A stretch of 64,000 bases of DNA, taken from contig NZ_CANLYI010000005.1 in assembly GCF_947495255.1 (NCBI RefSeq), positions 339,327 to 403,326 on the forward strand, in the 5' to 3' direction. Positions within the stretch are counted from its first letter, which is position 1; the number at the start of each line of letters is the position of its first letter. Positions 10,884-18,942 of this stretch are shown piece by piece. The stretch is from an uncultured Winogradskyella sp. (GTDB lineage: Bacteria; Bacteroidota; Bacteroidia; Flavobacteriales; Flavobacteriaceae). The notes beneath the pieces were generated by a model. The model was not told the DNA's origin. It searched no databases and worked only from the letters and a program-made list of their open reading frames with translations. The translations under genes and the position numbers were made by a program.

Positions 10884-12201
10884 GAAAGCTGCATCAGTTC
10901 TTACAATTTTCATCAGTTTTAGTTGCTCGCAACCTACTGAAGATATCGTAATTACATCAGATATGTATTTCGAATCTGTTGACCAAGTAACACAGGTTAT
11001 GGTACACGATATATTTTCACCACCTGTAGCAAGTAGAATTTACGTATATCCAAATATTGCAGCTTATGAAATTATAGCCAATACAGATAAAAATTACAAT
11101 AGTTTAGTAGGTCAGGTTCAAGGTTTAGAAGCAATTCCTGTGACCAGTGATAAAAATGTAAACACACGTTTAGCATCATTAATTGCACATATGGATGTAA
11201 GTAGAGGTTTAGTGTTTTCCGAAGCTACTATAGAACATTATAGAGACAGTCTTTATGCGTTGTGGCAAAATAAAAACGAAAAGCAATTTGAAGCTTCAAA
11301 AACTTACGGATTAGAAGTTGCCAACCATATAAAAACTTGGGTCAGTAAGGACAATTACAATCAAACCAGAACAATGCCTAAATATGATGTAGATGCAAGT
11401 AATCCATCTAAATGGCAACCAACACCACCTGCATATATGTCTGGTATAGAACCGCATTGGAATAAAATTAGGACTATGGTCATCGATTCTGCGTCACAAT
11501 TTAAGCCTAAAGCGCATCCAGAATTTTCGTTAGAAAAAGGAAGTAAATTTTATGAAGAATTAATGGAAGTCTTAAATGTAAGTAATACAATTACAGAAAA
11601 AGGTGATGCATCCGAAGAAATTGAAATTGCTCAATTTTGGGATTGTAATCCTTATGTATCTGTAACTCGTGGACACTTAATGTTTGCAACAAAAAAAATA
11701 ACGCCTGGTGCACATTGGATTGGTATAACTAAAATAGCCTGTAGAAAAAATGAGTCAACTTTTGAAGAAACAGTTTATACCTATACAAAAACATCAACCG
11801 CAATTTTTGATGCTTTTATAAGTTGTTGGGACGAAAAATATCGAAGTAATCTCATAAGGCCAGAGACACTAATTAATCAACATCTCGACGAGGCTTGGAA
11901 ACCTATTTTACAAACACCACCATTCCCTGAATACACAAGTGGTCACTCTGTGGTTTCGGGCGCTGCTTCAACGGTTTTAACGTCAATATTTGGAGATGAC
12001 TTTCAGTTTGATGATGATACAGAAACACCTTATGGCTTGCCAATTCGCTCATTTAAATCATTTAATTATGCTGCAGATGAAGCTGCGTTAAGTAGATTAT
12101 ATGGAGGCATACATTACAGAGCAGCTATCGATGAAGGTCTTATACAAGGTCGAAGCATCGGTAATTTTGTCATTAATAATCTTAAAATGAAAGTGAATTA
12201 A
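10852..12201 (+). CDS. Vanadium-dependent haloperoxidase / PAP2-family lipoprotein
   Basis: The 449-residue product has a lipoprotein signal (TIFISFSCSQ). It carries all vanadate/phosphate-binding residues of the vanadium haloperoxidase and acid-phosphatase superfamily: K329 and R336 in KYRSNLIRP (the K-x6-RP motif), H365 in EYTSGHS, and R415 and H421 in SRLYGGIHYRAAID. The enzyme could oxidise halides with hydrogen peroxide or remove phosphate; the active site alone does not decide between these. The start overlaps the upstream VCBS gene by 32 bp, and a start further in would lose the lipoprotein signal, so the overlap is probably real. Its presence in a sugar-utilisation operon is unexplained. 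Confidence 0.85.
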   Translation: MTNFNFIKLIKKAASVLTIFISFSCSQPTEDIVITSDMYFESVDQVTQVMVHDIFSPPVASRIYVYPNIAAYEIIANTDKNYNSLVGQVQGLEAIPVTSDKNVNTRLASLIAHMDVSRGLVFSEATIEHYRDSLYALWQNKNEKQFEASKTYGLEVANHIKTWVSKDNYNQTRTMPKYDVDASNPSKWQPTPPAYMSGIEPHWNKIRTMVIDSASQFKPKAHPEFSLEKGSKFYEELMEVLNVSNTITEKGDASEEIEIAQFWDCNPYVSVTRGHLMFATKKITPGAHWIGITKIACRKNESTFEETVYTYTKTSTAIFDAFISCWDEKYRSNLIRPETLINQHLDEAWKPILQTPPFPEYTSGHSVVSGAASTVLTSIFGDDFQFDDDTETPYGLPIRSFKSFNYAADEAALSRLYGGIHYRAAIDEGLIQGRSIGNFVINNLKMKVN

Positions 12202-12202
12202 T

Positions 12203-13111
12203 ATGCTCAAAAAAGTATTGTTTAGTGTTATCGTTATTATTCTACTTGCAGGAGTATGGTATTTCTTTATTAAAAGTCATGATTATCAAATAAGTTTTGA
12301 GATTAAGAATCCAAAAGGTGTGGCTTATGAGAACATTGTAAAGTGGAATAATGGTCAACCTAAATCGAAGCAAGAAGTATTTACAATTTCAAAAGAACCA
12401 TATTCTGCAATTCATCAAGAATTCAAGCCAACACAAGATTCTATTTTTGCTATAGATTGGCAACTATCAAAAAAGAATGATTCTGTAACCAAGATTAAAG
12501 GTTACTTTACAGATAAAAATTCGAGATTAAAACAAAGAGTTAAAATTCTATTTGGCAAAACAGATTTCGTAAAGCGCAGTATTAGTTTTACAAAAGATAT
12601 GAGAGAATATATGTCTTATGATATTGAAACGCACAGAATTTCTAAAATAGATACCACAACCATTTTACCTAAAAAATATATCTATACAACACTGAGTACA
12701 ACGGTTGCCAACAAAGCAAATCTTATGATTTCCGAGAATGCTAAAATGATGAGTTATATTAATCAAAATGAATTAACCTTAAACGGTTTTCCATTTTTAC
12801 AAGTTGAGTCTTGGGATAAAACAACAGATAGTATAACCTTTAAATTTTGTTATCCAATTAAAGAAGTACATAACAGTCCTAGTAATATGGTTACATACAA
12901 AGAAGATGAGAGTTATAAAGCTATGCAAATAATTTATAACGGAAACTATAGAAAATCTCATGTAGCTTGGTATGCCTATGATGATTATTTTGATACAATT
13001 GAAATAGATAAAAATGTACTTCCGACAGAAGTTTTTATGAACGATCCACATCAAGGAGGTGACGAATTAAAGTGGGTAACAAAAGTTTTAATTCCTATTG
13101 ATAAGGAATAA
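12203..13111 (+). CDS. Membrane-anchored protein with GyrI-like (AraC effector-binding) C-terminal domain
   Basis: The 302-residue product has one N-terminal membrane segment (about residues 4-23) and no lipobox, so the rest should face the periplasm. The C-terminal half (about residues 150-300) resembles GyrI-like small-molecule-binding domains found in AraC/MerR-type regulators, with the characteristic ending of a YNGNYRKSHVAWYAYDDY segment, then EVFMNDP and KVLIPI. The N-terminal half resembles the SRPBCC/polyketide-cyclase-like part found in similar two-domain proteins. There is no DNA-binding domain. It starts 1 bp after the haloperoxidase stop, so it belongs to the same operon. A ligand-binding role in the periplasm is inferred; the ligand is unknown. 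Confidence 0.65.
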   Translation: MLKKVLFSVIVIILLAGVWYFFIKSHDYQISFEIKNPKGVAYENIVKWNNGQPKSKQEVFTISKEPYSAIHQEFKPTQDSIFAIDWQLSKKNDSVTKIKGYFTDKNSRLKQRVKILFGKTDFVKRSISFTKDMREYMSYDIETHRISKIDTTTILPKKYIYTTLSTTVANKANLMISENAKMMSYINQNELTLNGFPFLQVESWDKTTDSITFKFCYPIKEVHNSPSNMVTYKEDESYKAMQIIYNGNYRKSHVAWYAYDDYFDTIEIDKNVLPTEVFMNDPHQGGDELKWVTKVLIPIDKE

Positions 13112-13187
13112 TTTTTTTTTCTGATTAATTCTAATACGAGTGTTGGAGTTTTGATGTCTATCTTCAAAAAGATAAAATTTATTTACA

Positions 13188-15152
13188 ATGGAATACAATT
13201 ACAGAATACTTATAGTTCTAGGCTTGTTGATGCTGTCATGTAAAAATGATTCTGAAAAAATGTCCGCAGAAGGTATATCCTTTAAGGTAGATATAGAACA
13301 AACCTTAGCCCAATTGTTAAAGCAAGAAGATACTGATGGCGATAAAAAAATCACGATTGAAGATAAGTCTTCTAAAGTGTTCGAATTAAAATCAAACTCA
13401 GGTGAAACATTAAAAATAGAAGGAACTTATAAACTTTCTAATTTACTACAAGAGCTAGTTTTGGTAAAGAACAAAGGTGAGACTATTGGGACTATAAAGA
13501 CGAAATACATCGATGAAAAGCCAGTTGATAGAACATCGCGATTAATCAAAAATTATTATTGGGATGGACTCACAAGGCATTTAGATAAAGACGGAATTGA
13601 AAATCTTATTAAAGATACTAAAAATAAGAGTCTAGTTTCCGAAGAACTTAGAATATATGTACCATATCAAGATTCTGTAGCTTTTAATTATTACCAAAAA
13701 TTAGAAACTAGTTTACCAATTACCACAATAAAACTACCAGAATCAATCACACCAGCATATGTTAAATCCATTAATAATCAGCCAGGAATTTTAAGCTTAA
13801 AACTCGATAACAACAATGGCAAGTTACAAGGTGTTCCGTTTGTTGTTCCTGGAGGTCGTTTTAATGAGATGTACGGTTGGGATAGCTATTTTGAATCTAT
13901 AGGATTAATTGTAGATGGTAGAGTGGATTTAGCCAAAGCCATGGCAGATAATTTTCAATATCAAATCGATAATTATGGTAAAATTTTAAACGCCAACAGA
14001 TCCTATTATCTTACAAGAACACAGCCACCTTACTATTCAAGTTTAGTAAGAGCTGTTTTTGAAAAAACTGAAGATTTAAAATGGCTAAGCAAGCATTTAG
14101 AAACTGCTATTAAAGAATATGAAACCGTCTGGATGGTATCTGAAAAGCGATTAACTTTCAATGGACTAAATCGTTATTTTTCTGATGGAATTGGTATTCC
14201 ACCAGAGACAGAAGAGGGTCATTTTAACCATGCATTATCGAAGTATGCAAAAGGGCAAAATATGACGATTGCAGAATTTACTGAGCAGTATCAATCAGGC
14301 AAACTTAAATTGCCAGAAGTCGATATGTTTTTTACCCACGACCGCAGTATGCGCGAATCAGGTCATGACACGTCTTATCGTTTAGACGGCAAAACAGCAA
14401 ATCTTAATATAATAGATGTTAATGCTTTATTATATAAATATGAAATTGATTTCGCAGATTTAATAGCTCAAAATTTTAAGGGTTCATTTAAATCCTCCAA
14501 CGGAAAAGAATACACATCAGACTACTGGAAAAAGAAAGCGGAGAATCGCAAAAATCGAGTTGATGAATTATTGTGGAATGAAGAAAAAGGATTATATCTA
14601 GATTATAATATAGTAACAAAACAACAAGAGACCTTTGTGGCTGCTACTACATTTATGCCAATGTGGGCAAATATGGCAGATAAAGAACAAGCTAAGCAAT
14701 TAGTAGAGAGGACATTGCCATTACTAAAAGAAAAAGGAGGTATTGTCGCTTCAACACAAGAAAGTCTAGGCGATATATCCGAAGGTGGACCTGCAAGACA
14801 ATGGGATTATCCAAGCGGTTGGGCACCACACCAGATGATGATTTGGAAGGGGTTAATAAATTATGGCTACAATGAAGAAGCTCAAGAATTAATTTACAGA
14901 TGGTTGTATATGATTACAAAAAATGCTGTGGATTATAATGGTACTATTCCTGAGAAATATGATGTTGTAGCTGCCACACACAAAGTATTTGCAGAATACG
15001 GTAACGTAGGTACAGATTTCGAATATATAACTCAAGAAGGTTTTGGTTGGATGAACGCGTCTTATCAATATGGATTGACGTTATTAGAATCAAATTTATT
15101 AGATAATTTGAATCAACTTAAAGCACCAGAGTTAATTTTTAATTCACAATAA
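13188..15152 (+). CDS. Trehalase (GH37), lipoprotein, similar to fungal neutral trehalases
   Basis: Hydrolyses trehalose to two glucose molecules. The 654-residue product has a lipoprotein signal (LLMLSCKND). Both trehalase signatures are present: PGGRFNEMYGWDSYF and QWDYPSGWAP. By comparison with yeast Nth1, the catalytic acid is D394 in RESGHDTSYR and the base is E617 in QEGFGW. Unusually for a bacterial trehalase, the N-terminal part also matches fungal neutral trehalases: the calcium loop D48-x-D50-x-D52-x-x-ITIED59, GTYKLSNLLQEL, and later YGKILNANRSYYL and ANLNIIDVNALLYKYEID. The fungal phosphorylated regulatory tail is absent and is replaced by the lipoprotein signal. It follows the GyrI-like gene by 76 bp and is convergent with the LacI-type regulator. 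Confidence 0.93.
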   Translation: MEYNYRILIVLGLLMLSCKNDSEKMSAEGISFKVDIEQTLAQLLKQEDTDGDKKITIEDKSSKVFELKSNSGETLKIEGTYKLSNLLQELVLVKNKGETIGTIKTKYIDEKPVDRTSRLIKNYYWDGLTRHLDKDGIENLIKDTKNKSLVSEELRIYVPYQDSVAFNYYQKLETSLPITTIKLPESITPAYVKSINNQPGILSLKLDNNNGKLQGVPFVVPGGRFNEMYGWDSYFESIGLIVDGRVDLAKAMADNFQYQIDNYGKILNANRSYYLTRTQPPYYSSLVRAVFEKTEDLKWLSKHLETAIKEYETVWMVSEKRLTFNGLNRYFSDGIGIPPETEEGHFNHALSKYAKGQNMTIAEFTEQYQSGKLKLPEVDMFFTHDRSMRESGHDTSYRLDGKTANLNIIDVNALLYKYEIDFADLIAQNFKGSFKSSNGKEYTSDYWKKKAENRKNRVDELLWNEEKGLYLDYNIVTKQQETFVAATTFMPMWANMADKEQAKQLVERTLPLLKEKGGIVASTQESLGDISEGGPARQWDYPSGWAPHQMMIWKGLINYGYNEEAQELIYRWLYMITKNAVDYNGTIPEKYDVVAATHKVFAEYGNVGTDFEYITQEGFGWMNASYQYGLTLLESNLLDNLNQLKAPELIFNSQ

Positions 15153-15177
15153 TTCAAATTATAATTGGGATGCGCGG

Positions 15178-16212
15178 TTATTTAGCTTCAATTGTTGATT
15201 CTCTTACAACAAGAGCTGTATCTAAAACAATTTTTTTATGGGTAACGGTTTCGTTTCGCTTTATTTGTTGTATCTCTTTATAGAGTCGCTTAAAAGCTGT
15301 TTTACCCATTTGGTATCCAGGCTGATCAATTGTTGTTAAGGTTGGTGAGATTACAGAAGACATAAACCAATTACTAAAACCTACAATAGATATATCTTCC
15401 GGAACTTTAACACCTAATTTCTGAAATTCGGTCATTGCACCAATAGCTACTAAATCGGTGTTAATGAAAATCCCATCTACATCATTATGCTCATTTAATA
15501 ATTTACGAGCACTTTCTTTTCCTTCTACAAAACTCCTGTCTCCACATTCACAGATGTAAACTAAAGAAGAATCGTATGGCATATTATTATCTAATAATGC
15601 TTGTTTGTAGCCAAGAAATCTATCTATAGAATTTTGTGGTAATAGCGACCCTCTGAAATGCGCAATTTTTTTGCAGCCAATATCTACTAAATGCTGAGTG
15701 GCCGTGTAAGCCGCTTTTCTATCATCTATTATTACTTTAGAACATTTTATGATTTTTGCAATCTTATCAAACATAACAAGAGGTTTGTTTTGCAGAAGAA
15801 CGTCATTAAGATGATCAAAATTTCCAGTGCCATTTGCAAGTGATATTAAAATCCCGTCAACACGCTGACTCAATAATAGGTCTAATTGCTTTTTTTCGAG
15901 TTTATAAGATTCATTAGATTGAAGTATAATAACTAAATATCCTTTTTTCTCTGCTTGAGAGATTATACCTTTAATGACACTTGAAAAAAAATGATGCACA
16001 ATTTCAGGGACAATAAGACCTATAGTTTTAGATTCACTTGTTCTAAGATTTACAGCAAAAGAATTGGGTCTATAATTCATAAGCTTAGCGGTCTCTAGCA
16101 CAAGACGCTTTGTTTTCTCACTTACATCTGAGTAACCTTTTAATGCTTTTGAAACAGTTGATGTAGAAATATCTAACAGTTCTGCTATTTGTTTTAGGGT
16201 AGTGGGTTTCAT
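15178..16212 (-). CDS. LacI-family transcriptional regulator
   Basis: The 344-residue product has a LacI helix-turn-helix at residues 4-50 (TLKQIAELLDISTSTVSKAL, then NYRPNSFAVNLRT hinge) and a periplasmic-binding-protein-like effector domain (TIGLIVPEI, VDGILIS, DGIFINTDLVAIGAM, VPEDISIVGFSNW). It should bind a sugar or sugar phosphate and control the divergent transporter-kinase-phosphorylase operon and possibly the convergent trehalase operon. Two operator-like sites lie in the divergent region 79-112 bp upstream of its start, so autoregulation is likely. Repressor versus activator cannot be decided from the sequence. Confidence 0.93.
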   Translation of the reverse strand: MKPTTLKQIAELLDISTSTVSKALKGYSDVSEKTKRLVLETAKLMNYRPNSFAVNLRTSESKTIGLIVPEIVHHFFSSVIKGIISQAEKKGYLVIILQSNESYKLEKKQLDLLLSQRVDGILISLANGTGNFDHLNDVLLQNKPLVMFDKIAKIIKCSKVIIDDRKAAYTATQHLVDIGCKKIAHFRGSLLPQNSIDRFLGYKQALLDNNMPYDSSLVYICECGDRSFVEGKESARKLLNEHNDVDGIFINTDLVAIGAMTEFQKLGVKVPEDISIVGFSNWFMSSVISPTLTTIDQPGYQMGKTAFKRLYKEIQQIKRNETVTHKKIVLDTALVVRESTIEAK

Positions 16213-16223
16213 AGAGTTCTTAA

Positions 16224-16268
16224 TAAAGCACTAAATATATTAGCGCAACAAAGTAGTTAAAGCACTAA
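16224..16268. repeat. 11-bp direct repeat in the lacI-type leader
   Basis: The sequence taaagcactaa occurs at 16224-16234 and again at 16258-16268, a 34-bp spacing, between the LacI-family start codon and the operator pair. It could be a second protein-binding site, but a chance repeat in AT-rich DNA is possible. Confidence 0.4.
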
Positions 16269-16290
16269 TGTAGTAAAAGAAATTAAAAAT

Positions 16291-16324
16291 CGAAAACGAT
16301 TTCGGTAAAACGAAATCGTTTTCG
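16291..16324. promoter_or_regulatory. Paired LacI-type operators (14-bp inverted sites, 20 bp centre to centre)
   Basis: Site 1 at 16291-16304 is cgaaaacgatttcg and site 2 at 16311-16324 is cgaaatcgttttcg, an exact reverse complement, separated by gtaaaa. Each site is itself a near-palindrome (only positions 6 and 9 break symmetry) with a central CG, the typical design of LacI-family operators. Centres are 20 bp apart, about two helical turns, so two dimers could bind the same DNA face. The pair sits between the divergent LacI-family gene and the MFS transporter gene. Confidence 0.8.
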
Positions 16325-16639
16325 TTACGAAATTTTTAATTAGATAGATTATAAAATGTAAATTCATTATAAGAATGATATTTAAATACTAATTAGATAA
16401 TCTATGGTCTTAATTATTCCATTGAGGTTTTTATTATAAAGCGAACATTTTTTTGATTGATTGTGAAAATAGGCGTGAATTAATTTTAAAAGTATTTATA
16501 TACATGTTTTAAAAATTTTTGAGTTTGATTGATTGGTAAGAAAGAGTTAATGTAAATATTTTGTCATTGGCTCTTTTTTAATTAAAATGATTAATTTCCA
16601 ACATTATAGCGATACAACTAATTAAAGAAATTTAGAACT
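16325..16639 (+). other. Long AT-rich leader of the transporter operon
   Basis: This gene-free stretch separates the operator pair from the transporter start. I see no convincing promoter: the TAnnTTTG box is absent, with only an imperfect aatattttg near 16556. The longest short frame seen (ATG at 16404, 11 codons) has no supporting signal. The one clear structure is the hairpin at 16541-16579. Confidence 0.5.
16541..16579 (+). terminator. Terminator-like hairpin in the transporter operon leader
   Basis: Left arm 16541-16552 (aaagagttaatg) can pair fully with right arm 16565-16576 (cattggctcttt), counting two G-U pairs, around a 12-nt loop; the T tract runs 16574-16579. It lies 60 bp upstream of the MFS gene. 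It could end a leader transcript or act as an attenuator. The G-U pairs and long loop make stability uncertain. Confidence 0.5.
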
Positions 16640-17971
16640 ATGTTAAAAACAAAACCAAAACTAAGTTTCTGGCAAATACTCAATATGAATGTTGGATTTT
16701 TTGGCATACAGTATAGCTTTGGCTTACAACAAAGTGCTGTAACACCGATTTATGATTTTTTGGGTGCTAGTCCAGATCAAATTCCGATATTACATCTCGC
16801 TGGTCCAGTTACAGGATTATTAGTTCAACCCATTATAGGTGCATTAAGTGATAAAACATGGAGTCCCAGATTTGGAAGGAGAAAACCATTTTTCTTAATT
16901 GGCGCAATTTTATGCAGTTTAACTCTATTAGCATTCCCGTTTAGTAGTAGTTTATGGATGGCTGCTGGTTTACTCTGGATTCTAGATGCAGGTAATAATA
17001 CAGCAATGGAACCTTACAGAGCACTTATTGCAGATAATCTAGATGATGAGCAACAACCTTTAGGTTTCCAAATGCAAAGCTTCTTTACTGGTTTAGGGCA
17101 AGTTTTAGCTAATTTATCATTGTTTATCTTTCCTATGATTTTTATTGGAATGACTGGGTCATTACCAACTTGGGTATACGCTTCCTTTTTCTTAGGAGCA
17201 TTTTGTTCTATAGCTTCAATTTTATGGAGTATTAGTAAAACAAAAGAAATTCCACCAACTGATGAAGAGTTGGCAAAGTTAAAAAGTGAAAAACGAAGTG
17301 TTTTAGGCCCCTTAATAGAAATTTTTGCCGCCATAAAGGATATGCCAAAAGTAATGTGGCAGTTAGCATTGGTATATTTATTTCAATGGTATGCTTTATT
17401 CTGTTACTGGCAAAATTCATCAAAAAGTGTTGCACTTTCTGTTTGGAATGCAACACCAGATAATAAAGAAGCTTATAGTGAGGCAGTTAGTTGGACTGGT
17501 TTGGTAAACGGTTGGTACAATGTGGTTACTTTTTTAGTAGCATTTGCATTAGTTGGCTTCGCGAAAAAGTACAGTGCAAAAAGGGTACATGCCTTTTGTT
17601 TGCTTATAGCTGCAATAGGTTTTTTAGCTTTCCCTCATATAGAAAACAAAAACTTATTATTTTTTGCAATAACAGGATTTGGTATTGGATGGGCAAGTAT
17701 GATGGGAATACCTTATCTAATGGTAGTTTCAGAAATTCCAAAAGAAAGGTATGGTGTTTATATGGGAATTATAAATATGATGATTGTTATACCTATGATT
17801 TTACAAACGTTGTCATTTGGTTTTATTTTAAAGAATTTTCTAAATAATGATCCTCGTCAAGCCATTACATTTGCAGGAGTGCTTTTAGTAATTAGTGCAG
17901 TTTTAACATTATTTATTAAAAGTAAAAAAGTGTCAGATACAATTACGTCAGTGTCTATGTCTGGTCACTAA
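16640..17971 (+). CDS. MFS sugar transporter (SLC45/GPH-like)
   Basis: The 443-residue product has about 12 membrane segments and belongs to the sugar-cation symporter group that includes sucrose and maltose carriers. Seen directly: an N-terminal FFGIQYSFGLQQSAVTPIYDFLGA segment (shown here in part of helix 1), PIIGALSDKTWSPRFGRRKP with the MFS loop 2-3 motif D-K-x4-R-x-GRR-x-P, and a second-half GIGWASMMGIPYLMV segment. It would carry a disaccharide across the inner membrane. It is the first gene of an operon with a sugar kinase (22 bp downstream) and a GH13_18 phosphorylase, so sucrose or a similar glucoside is the likely cargo. Trehalose is an alternative. Confidence 0.88.
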   Translation: MLKTKPKLSFWQILNMNVGFFGIQYSFGLQQSAVTPIYDFLGASPDQIPILHLAGPVTGLLVQPIIGALSDKTWSPRFGRRKPFFLIGAILCSLTLLAFPFSSSLWMAAGLLWILDAGNNTAMEPYRALIADNLDDEQQPLGFQMQSFFTGLGQVLANLSLFIFPMIFIGMTGSLPTWVYASFFLGAFCSIASILWSISKTKEIPPTDEELAKLKSEKRSVLGPLIEIFAAIKDMPKVMWQLALVYLFQWYALFCYWQNSSKSVALSVWNATPDNKEAYSEAVSWTGLVNGWYNVVTFLVAFALVGFAKKYSAKRVHAFCLLIAAIGFLAFPHIENKNLLFFAITGFGIGWASMMGIPYLMVVSEIPKERYGVYMGIINMMIVIPMILQTLSFGFILKNFLNNDPRQAITFAGVLLVISAVLTLFIKSKKVSDTITSVSMSGH

Positions 17972-17993
17972 ATTTTTTTAACATTAGTTTATT

Positions 17994-18920
17994 ATGAAAA
18001 ACATAGACATTCTATGTGTAGGCGAAGTCCTAATAGATTTTATAGGACATCAAAAAGATGTTCAAATTAACAATACTAGAGATTATCACAGGTATTTAGG
18101 AGGTTCACCCACAAATGTGGCCATGAATTCGGCAAGGTTGGGGTTAAATTCTAGAATGGTAGCCAGTATTGGTGATGATGGCTTTGGTGAATACGTTTTT
18201 GAACGATTAAATGAGGTTGGTGTTAATACAGAATCGATTTTTAAAATTGATAAAACGCCAACTAGTGTCATATTTGTATCGAGAACTCAAAACACACCAG
18301 AATTTATTCCTTATCGCGAAGCAGATTTTGTCATATTAGAAAAACAAATTCCAACAGAATTATTATCGGTAACAAATATTTTTCACACCACTTGTTTTGC
18401 ACTGAGTAAAAATCCAGCGCAAACAACTATTTTAAAAAAGGCAGAAGAAGCCTTTAATTTAGGTTGCCAATTAAGTATAGACATTAATTATGCAGATGAA
18501 CTTTGGGCGAATAAAGAAGAGGCATTAAGAGTTATTAAGGCATATTGTAAATTTAATCCGCTAATAAAAATTAGTGAAGATGATATGCTAAGGTTTTTTG
18601 AGCGCACTTTACCTCATAATGACATTTTTAAATTTTTCCACAATGAAGGAGTAGACACTATCTGCTTAACATTAGGGAGTAAAGGAGTTAAGCTATCTCA
18701 AAAGAATAAAGAACTTATTCAATTACCTGCAATTAAAGTTGAAAATGTAATGGATGCAACTGGAGCTGGTGATGCTTTTTGGTCAGGGTTTTTATTTGCT
18801 TACATAAAGGAAAAGCCAGTAGAAGAATGCTTAAAAGTTGCTTTACAATTGGCAGCTTTAAAATTACAAAATGTAGGACGATTACCCGATAACATTGATA
18901 TATTATCTAAACTTTTATAA
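17994..18920 (+). CDS. PfkB-family carbohydrate kinase, probable fructokinase
   Basis: The 308-residue product has both PfkB (ribokinase-like) signatures: the N-terminal YLGGSPTNVAMNSARLG with SIGDDGFG, and the C-terminal DATGAGDAFWSGF, whose last Asp (about residue 260) is the catalytic base. It phosphorylates a sugar with ATP. In this operon it would convert the fructose released by sucrose phosphorolysis to fructose 6-phosphate. The sequence alone does not separate fructokinase from other PfkB kinases. It is placed between the transporter and the phosphorylase, with short gaps. Confidence 0.85.
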   Translation: MKNIDILCVGEVLIDFIGHQKDVQINNTRDYHRYLGGSPTNVAMNSARLGLNSRMVASIGDDGFGEYVFERLNEVGVNTESIFKIDKTPTSVIFVSRTQNTPEFIPYREADFVILEKQIPTELLSVTNIFHTTCFALSKNPAQTTILKKAEEAFNLGCQLSIDINYADELWANKEEALRVIKAYCKFNPLIKISEDDMLRFFERTLPHNDIFKFFHNEGVDTICLTLGSKGVKLSQKNKELIQLPAIKVENVMDATGAGDAFWSGFLFAYIKEKPVEECLKVALQLAALKLQNVGRLPDNIDILSKLL

Positions 18921-18942
18921 TCATTTTTTGTAAATAGATATT

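Noticed and set aside
13159..13176. Short hairpin tatctt-caaa-aagata upstream of the trehalase gene
   Set aside because: The 6-bp AT-rich stem lacks a T tract and the arms are too weak to call a terminator or operator.
17491..17847. 118-codon open frame on the plus strand inside the MFS gene
   Set aside because: It is an out-of-frame reading of a well-supported transporter with no family resemblance.
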